Shown: positions 44,379-48,125 of the stretch, one piece after another
Layout: each line of letters begins with the position of its first letter
How positions within the stretch are numbered: the first letter of the stretch is position 1
NCBI GenBank assembly: GCA_902826395.1
Contig: CADEER010000011.1
Location: forward strand, 1 to 48,125
DNA length: 48,125 bases
From: an uncultured bacterium
Lineage (GTDB): Bacteria; Desulfobacterota; Binatia; HRBIN30; CADEER01
Reading direction: 5' to 3'
Notes under the pieces: model-generated
What the model saw: only the letters and a program-made list of their open reading frames with translations
Told to the model about the DNA's origin: nothing
Database searches by the model: none
Translations under genes and position numbers: made by a program

Positions 44379-44402
44379 AGCCCGGGGCGGCGCAATGCGC
44401 CT

Positions 44403-44756
44403 TCACGGCAGGATCGCCAGAACGTTCTCCGGCGGTCTGCCCACTGCCGCGCGATCCCCGCAGACGACGATCGGCCGCTCGATCACGGTGGGGTTGGCGA
44501 CCATCCGGGCAATGATCTCGCCGCGATCGAGAGCAGCGTCGTCCAGACCGGCGTCGGCGTACGCCGGCTCCTTCTTCCGCGCCAGCTCGCGCGGCTCCAG
44601 CCCCAACACGCCGAGGATTCGCTCGAGCTCCGCGGCACTGGGCGGCGTCTGCAGATACTCGACGACGACGGGTTCGATCCCACGGTCGCGCAAGAGTTGA
44701 AGCGTCTCGCGGCTCTTCGAGCAACGCGGGTTGTGATAAATCGTGACCTTCGTCAT
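44403..44756 (-). CDS. arsC: ArsC-type glutaredoxin-dependent reductase
   Basis: The 117-residue protein begins VTIYHNPRCSKSRETLQLL with the single catalytic cysteine of the glutaredoxin-coupled arsenate reductase family. Arginines later in the chain (ANPTVIERPIVV) match the oxyanion-binding region. No arsenite pump or ArsR regulator is nearby, so it may be the YfgD/Spx-like branch with another role. The ATG at 44756 follows CGGAGGTG. Confidence 0.88.
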   Translation of the reverse strand: MTKVTIYHNPRCSKSRETLQLLRDRGIEPVVVEYLQTPPSAAELERILGVLGLEPRELARKKEPAYADAGLDDAALDRGEIIARMVANPTVIERPIVVCGDRAAVGRPPENVLAILP

Positions 44757-45131
44757 GGCGCACCTCCGAACGAGGGGGTCGGAGTCAGCAGCACTTCTTC
44801 CCAACCCATAGGCTCATCCATCCATACCGGCCTTTACGCACCAAGTTGAGGGGAAGCCTGATGGTTCGTTGAAGGAAGGCCGAGGCCGGAGGATCCAACG
44901 GCTCTGGCTCGGGCCAGCCAAGCGCGGCGGTCGCGACCGAACTTGAGCGAGAACTGCTTGCGATGACAGCGCTCGGCGATGTGCAGGATATGCCGGGCAG
45001 GTCATGCAGATTCCCTCGAAGCATCCTATCGCTCCTTAGACCCGCAGTTTCGGCACAAAAACGGCGGCTTTAAGGCTCTAAATGGCGCCTAGATTGCGCG
45101 ATATGCAAATGCCGACAAGCACTTGCAGCGG
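44757..45131. other. 375-base gap upstream of arsC
   Basis: This gap separates arsC from the beta-propeller gene. On the minus strand AAGGAG precedes an ATG at 45024 that opens a 79-codon frame ending 28 bases before arsC. Its product is serine-rich and unlike anything I know, so I do not call it. A weak stem followed by TTTTT near 45062-45090 (minus strand) could end propeller transcription. Confidence 0.4.
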
Positions 45132-46379
45132 TCAAACCGCGAGCCGAGGCGCGAAGCGTGTACATCCATTCAGCGAATTCGCGATCGCTCGGATAAGTTC
45201 CGCGATACTGACGCTTCTATCCCCGTCAGGGTCAAACCTGGAGCAAGACATGACGGATGCCCTCCCCAACGCGATAGACACTCCTAAAACGAGTTCATCA
45301 ATCGCTACAAGTGCGTCCCCACTGCAGTCCCCAGCGCACTCTCTACACTCGCCTTCACAAGCACTGCAACCTGTCGCGAGGCCAATCCACACAGACAGCG
45401 GCGAACAACCGAGATCGCAATCAAGCTCAACAACACCCAGGAGGGACTGTCGTTCAACATCCACGAAGGCGACGGCGTTGGCGGATTCTAGTGCTGCCAC
45501 TGCAAATCGCTCGTCCTCGGAGACCATAATATCGACAGGTCCTCCACCGATCTCCAAACTCGTCACCCGGGACAGGTCCGCCAAGTCGAAGAAATCGAGC
45601 GTCCCAGTCTCTGGTGACACCACCAAGAGCACTCCTACCCCGGGCGCAACAGCCAGCGCGCCTGGGAGATCTATCTCAACAGACTTTTTGATTTTCCCGG
45701 TGGCCCCATCCAGAAGCGAGACACGGTTGAACGAGGGCTCGCTTACGAAGAGGTCGTCTGCTCCCGGAACTGCCGCGATGGCCCTCGGAAATCCAGTGAG
45801 GTCGGTCAATACAACAGACGTCAACGACGAATCCGCGCTTACGCGATGGATGCGGCCGCTGTTGGAATTTAGCACCCAGAAGACTCCCTCCGAGGATAAC
45901 GACGTGATGCCAACGATGCCGGGTTCTAAGCTCAATGAATCGACAACCCGCAGGTCGTCAATCGCTAACTCGGCTACCCTTCCAGAACTCGAATCGGTGA
46001 CAAAAGCGATATCCTCGAATAGCGAAATCCGCCCGATACTCGACTGGCTTCGGTACGGGTCTAGAACCGCAATCTGCACGAGGTCACTCTCCGCATGGTC
46101 AACCAACGCTACGTAACATGCCCCCGTTGCGACGAGGGTGGCACTCCCACCGCGTACGCCCACCGCGTATGACGCTCCCGGGAACACGACGGGCGGTGCA
46201 CACACCGGCAACGTGGGCAATTCGATGGTCCACGCAACTTCCATGCGCCACGCATCGATGAACGCGATGCTATTCGCTTGGTGGTTCGCGACGATCACAC
46301 ACTCGGTCGTCTGCGCGAAGCAGCTTCTCGGAATGATTGAACACACCAACGAAAGCAGGAGCACCACTAAGCGAATCAC
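45132..46379 (-). CDS. Secreted YVTN-type beta-propeller with calcium-loop (dockerin-like) tail
   Basis: The 415-residue protein starts at GTG preceded by GGGGGGG and has a signal peptide (RLVVLLLSLVCSIIP...CFAQ). Residues 25-320 are repeated beta-propeller blades of the YVTN kind (ECVIVANHQANSIAFID, MVSEDERFAVAALESANAVA). A cysteine cluster (GCSACEGECRECAGDC) then leads to two calcium-loop helix units, GDCSGDALVAIDELVLGV and FDPDGDRSVSIAELIRAI, resembling dockerin or EF-hand repeats. Surface or cell-exterior binding is likely. The gene is clearly poorer in GC than its neighbours, consistent with acquisition from elsewhere. Confidence 0.75.
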   Translation of the reverse strand: MIRLVVLLLSLVCSIIPRSCFAQTTECVIVANHQANSIAFIDAWRMEVAWTIELPTLPVCAPPVVFPGASYAVGVRGGSATLVATGACYVALVDHAESDLVQIAVLDPYRSQSSIGRISLFEDIAFVTDSSSGRVAELAIDDLRVVDSLSLEPGIVGITSLSSEGVFWVLNSNSGRIHRVSADSSLTSVVLTDLTGFPRAIAAVPGADDLFVSEPSFNRVSLLDGATGKIKKSVEIDLPGALAVAPGVGVLLVVSPETGTLDFFDLADLSRVTSLEIGGGPVDIMVSEDERFAVAALESANAVAFVDVERQSLLGVVELDCDLGCSPLSVWIGLATGCSACEGECRECAGDCSGDALVAIDELVLGVSIALGRASVMSCSRFDPDGDRSVSIAELIRAIANSLNGCTRFAPRLAV

Positions 46380-46667
46380 AACCCCCCCACACACTGCGTC
46401 TATCCGCTGGCAGGGCCAGAGAAGGCTCACCACAGACCGTTTCCTCAAGCTCTGTATTACAACGGCCTCAGACAGGCCCGCAGTGTGGTCGGGTCCGTCA
46501 GGCTTTTGCAAACAACTAATCCTCACCTGAGACGTCTTGGCCTGGGCACCGACTAGAGCGACCTTGCCCGGGTCGGCGTGCGCAGACAGTTGCGCAGTTT
46601 GAGGGTCAGCTCGATTCGCGACCCCGACCAGCAGCGAGCTGGCGATCCCGCACGAAACCAAGGCTCG

Positions 46668-46685
46668 GCGATGCGATTGCATCGC
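46668..46685. repeat. 7-bp perfect inverted repeat with GATT loop
   Basis: GCGATGC-GATT-GCATCGC lies in the gap between the propeller gene and hpnI, over 200 bases from either start. It could be a hairpin or a dimer site; no gene boundary is close enough to decide. Confidence 0.3.
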
Positions 46686-46872
46686 ACCGTTCAGGAATGG
46701 ATCGCCGCCGGGCTCGCCGACAAGCACTTCAGGGGCGCACTTTCGGCCTGAACCCCAGGAAATTTGACAGGCCCGCGAGATTCAGTGTACGTGCAAATTG
46801 GTCACCTGACGGGCCGTTCCCAAACGCGAGAGCCGTACGGCGAGCCAGATCTAGTGGTCTTGCAGCTGCGGC

Positions 46873-46888
46873 CTGACCGAATGGTCAG
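46873..46888 (+). promoter_or_regulatory. Inverted repeat just ahead of hpnI
   Basis: CTGACC-GAAT-GGTCAG is a perfect 6-bp inverted repeat ending 14 bases before the hpnI ATG and bordering its ribosome-binding site (GTGGAGAGAG). As RNA it would form a tetraloop hairpin; as DNA it could bind a dimeric regulator. Confidence 0.35.
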
Positions 46889-46902
46889 AGGTGTGGAGAG
46901 AG

Positions 46903-48125
46903 ATGCAGGAAGTACTGGCTGACCTTTCGGTGGCTCAGGTCATTCTCGGGATCGGCCTTGCCGCGTCGACGTTCTGCTACCTCCTCGGCATGTATTCCGC
47001 CGTCGAGTTCTTCGCGCGGCGGAAGGAGCCGCCAGTCGAAGGCCCACCGCGCCTCGGGATCAGCGTACTCAAGCCGCTGCGCGGGCTCGATATCGGCCTG
47101 TACGAAAACCTGGCGTCCCTGTGCCGGCAGAGCTACGCGCCGCTGCAGATCATCTGTGGCGTCGCCGAGGAAGGAGATCCGGCTGCTTCCGTCGTGCGCC
47201 GCCTGCAGCGCGATTTCCCGGACGTCGACATCGAGTTGGTGGTCGACGGGCGGATCTATGGCGCCAACCGCAAGATATCCAACCTCATCAACATGTACCG
47301 GCGCGCCGCCTACGACCTGATCGTGATCGCCGACAGCGACATCCGAGTCGGCTCGACCTACTTCGATAGCCTCAGCCGCGCCGTGCAGGAACCCGGCGTC
47401 GGCCTCGCGACCTGTACGTATCGAGCCGTCAACCGCGGCGGCTTGCCGACTCTGGTCGAGGCGCTGTTCATCAACACCGATTTCCTGCCGCTGGTGATGG
47501 TTGCCCGCAAGGTCGAAAAGTCGACCTATGCCTTCGGCGCGACGATCGCCATCCGCCGCGAGATCCTCGATGAGATCGGCGGCTTCGACTCCCTGGTCAA
47601 TACGCTCGCCGACGACTACCAGCTCGGATATCGAGTCGCCGAGCGCGGCTACCGGTTGGCGCTGATCGACGAAGTCGTCGATACCGTTCTCGCGCTGGGC
47701 ACCTGGCGCGGTCTCTTCGATCACCAACTGCGATGGGCCCGCACCTACCGCATTTGCCGCCCCGGCGGGTACTTCAGCAGCATCGTCACCCACGGCACGC
47801 TTTGGGCGGTGTTGAACGCGGTCTGGCACGGGTTCTCGCCGACCGCCACCTTGATCAGTGCCGGCGCTCTCGCGATCCGTTACGCTTCCGCGATCTCGAT
47901 CTCGTGGGTGCACCTGCGCACCGACACCAGCGCCGCCGCGATGTCCCTGGTGCCCCTCAAGGACCTCTTCTTCGACGCTATCTGGCTCATGGCCTTCGCC
48001 GGCGACACCGTAGTCTGGGGTGGACGGCGCTTTCGCGTCGATCGCAACGGCGAGATGACCGATCTCGACGACCGCGAGCCGATCTACGCGCCGATCGATC
48101 TAGCCGCCGAAGAAGAGCAAGCCTT
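46903..48125 (+). CDS. hpnI: Hopanoid glycosyltransferase HpnI (partial, runs off the window)
   Basis: At least 407 codons are open to the window end. The protein has an N-terminal membrane helix (VILGIGLAASTFCYLLGMYS), then a ceramide-glucosyltransferase-like GT21 domain. Visible motifs are ISVLKPLRGLD, GANRKISNL, the metal motif ADSDIRV, TLADDYQLGYRV and the QLRWART (QxxRW) signature, followed by C-terminal hydrophobic segments. HpnI adds N-acetylglucosamine to bacteriohopanetetrol; HpnK and HpnJ act next and may lie beyond the window. The start follows GGAGAG. The stop codon is not in view, but family length suggests only a few residues are missing. Confidence 0.92.
   Translation, partial: MQEVLADLSVAQVILGIGLAASTFCYLLGMYSAVEFFARRKEPPVEGPPRLGISVLKPLRGLDIGLYENLASLCRQSYAPLQIICGVAEEGDPAASVVRRLQRDFPDVDIELVVDGRIYGANRKISNLINMYRRAAYDLIVIADSDIRVGSTYFDSLSRAVQEPGVGLATCTYRAVNRGGLPTLVEALFINTDFLPLVMVARKVEKSTYAFGATIAIRREILDEIGGFDSLVNTLADDYQLGYRVAERGYRLALIDEVVDTVLALGTWRGLFDHQLRWARTYRICRPGGYFSSIVTHGTLWAVLNAVWHGFSPTATLISAGALAIRYASAISISWVHLRTDTSAAAMSLVPLKDLFFDAIWLMAFAGDTVVWGGRRFRVDRNGEMTDLDDREPIYAPIDLAAEEEQA

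Larger units (their letters stand above)
46380..46902. other. 523-base gap upstream of hpnI
   Basis: No convincing gene is seen here. The propeller reading frame continues open on the minus strand to 46727, but that part lies upstream of the signal peptide and ribosome site. The gap contains the inverted repeats listed at 46668 and 46873 and should hold the promoters of both hpnI and the propeller gene. Confidence 0.5.

Noticed and set aside
44785-45024. 79-codon minus-strand frame with AAGGAG upstream
   Set aside because: The ribosome site is good, but the product is Ser/Pro-rich with no family, helix or motif; too weak to call as a gene.
46380-46727. Upstream extension of the propeller reading frame
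   Set aside because: The extension precedes a clear signal peptide and a G-rich ribosome site at the GTG 46379; it would bury the signal inside the protein.

Overview
The window is 48 kb of GC-rich DNA packed with Gram-negative housekeeping and envelope genes. I see no rRNA, tRNA, transposase, phage gene or CRISPR array. The gene mix is: hopanoid-lipid genes (hpnM, hpnN, hpnI), OprI/Lpp-like outer-membrane lipoproteins, an F420-hydrogenase-beta-like flavoprotein, a DUF4215 cysteine-rich repeat, a calcium-loop (dockerin/EF-hand-like) tail, a large sulfotransferase and secA next to argJ. Together these suggest an uncultured deltaproteobacterium-like lineage (Binatota, Myxococcota or Desulfobacterota neighbourhood). 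That placement is inference from gene content; no marker in the window settles it.

Layout. 0.1-4.3 kb (minus): an atypical transketolase, a rhodanese-MoeB fusion, a small membrane protein and a lone NuoI-type ferredoxin. 4.4-7.6 kb (minus): a peroxide/iron-stress block of GST, BFD-like [2Fe-2S] protein, rubrerythrin, DUF3501, a Fur/PerR regulator and a Lon-substrate-domain protein. A perfect palindrome lies in front of rubrerythrin. 7.8-10.8 kb (minus): a lipoylation module in which a lipoyl-bearing E2 acyltransferase precedes lipB and lipA, which overlap. 10.9-16.8 kb: rnhB, an orphan GspC-like protein (plus), a PAS/His-box/receiver protein lacking an ATPase domain, an FrhB-like protein and uvrC.

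16.9-23.6 kb (mostly plus): a type-1-copper lipoprotein, a PuuD-like membrane protein (minus), a secreted glycosidase-like lipoprotein, a YihY/BrkB membrane protein, and three consecutive alanine-zipper lipoproteins of the OprI/Lpp kind. 23.7-30.1 kb: two zinc alcohol dehydrogenases, a one-polypeptide RsmD-CoaD fusion, a DsbA-like lipoprotein, a DUF4215 secreted protein and argJ. 30.2-37.6 kb (minus): hpnN, hpnM and secA. This SecA is 1258 residues long, with a predicted two-helix membrane hairpin at its N-terminus and two large insertions. It is the most unusual protein here.

37.8-44.8 kb: a sulfotransferase and a small membrane protein; then an overlapping minus-strand run of OsmC, glycosyltransferase, unknown protein, spore-photoproduct-lyase-like radical SAM enzyme and murI; then a YiiX-like peptidase and an ArsC-type reductase. 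45.1-46.4 kb: a secreted beta-propeller gene in DNA visibly poorer in GC than its surroundings. The window ends inside hpnI, the hopanoid glycosyltransferase. Envelope biology is the common thread: Sec export, hopanoid modification and transport, lipoprotein tethers and peptidoglycan precursor supply. A secondary theme is redox and iron-sulfur chemistry.
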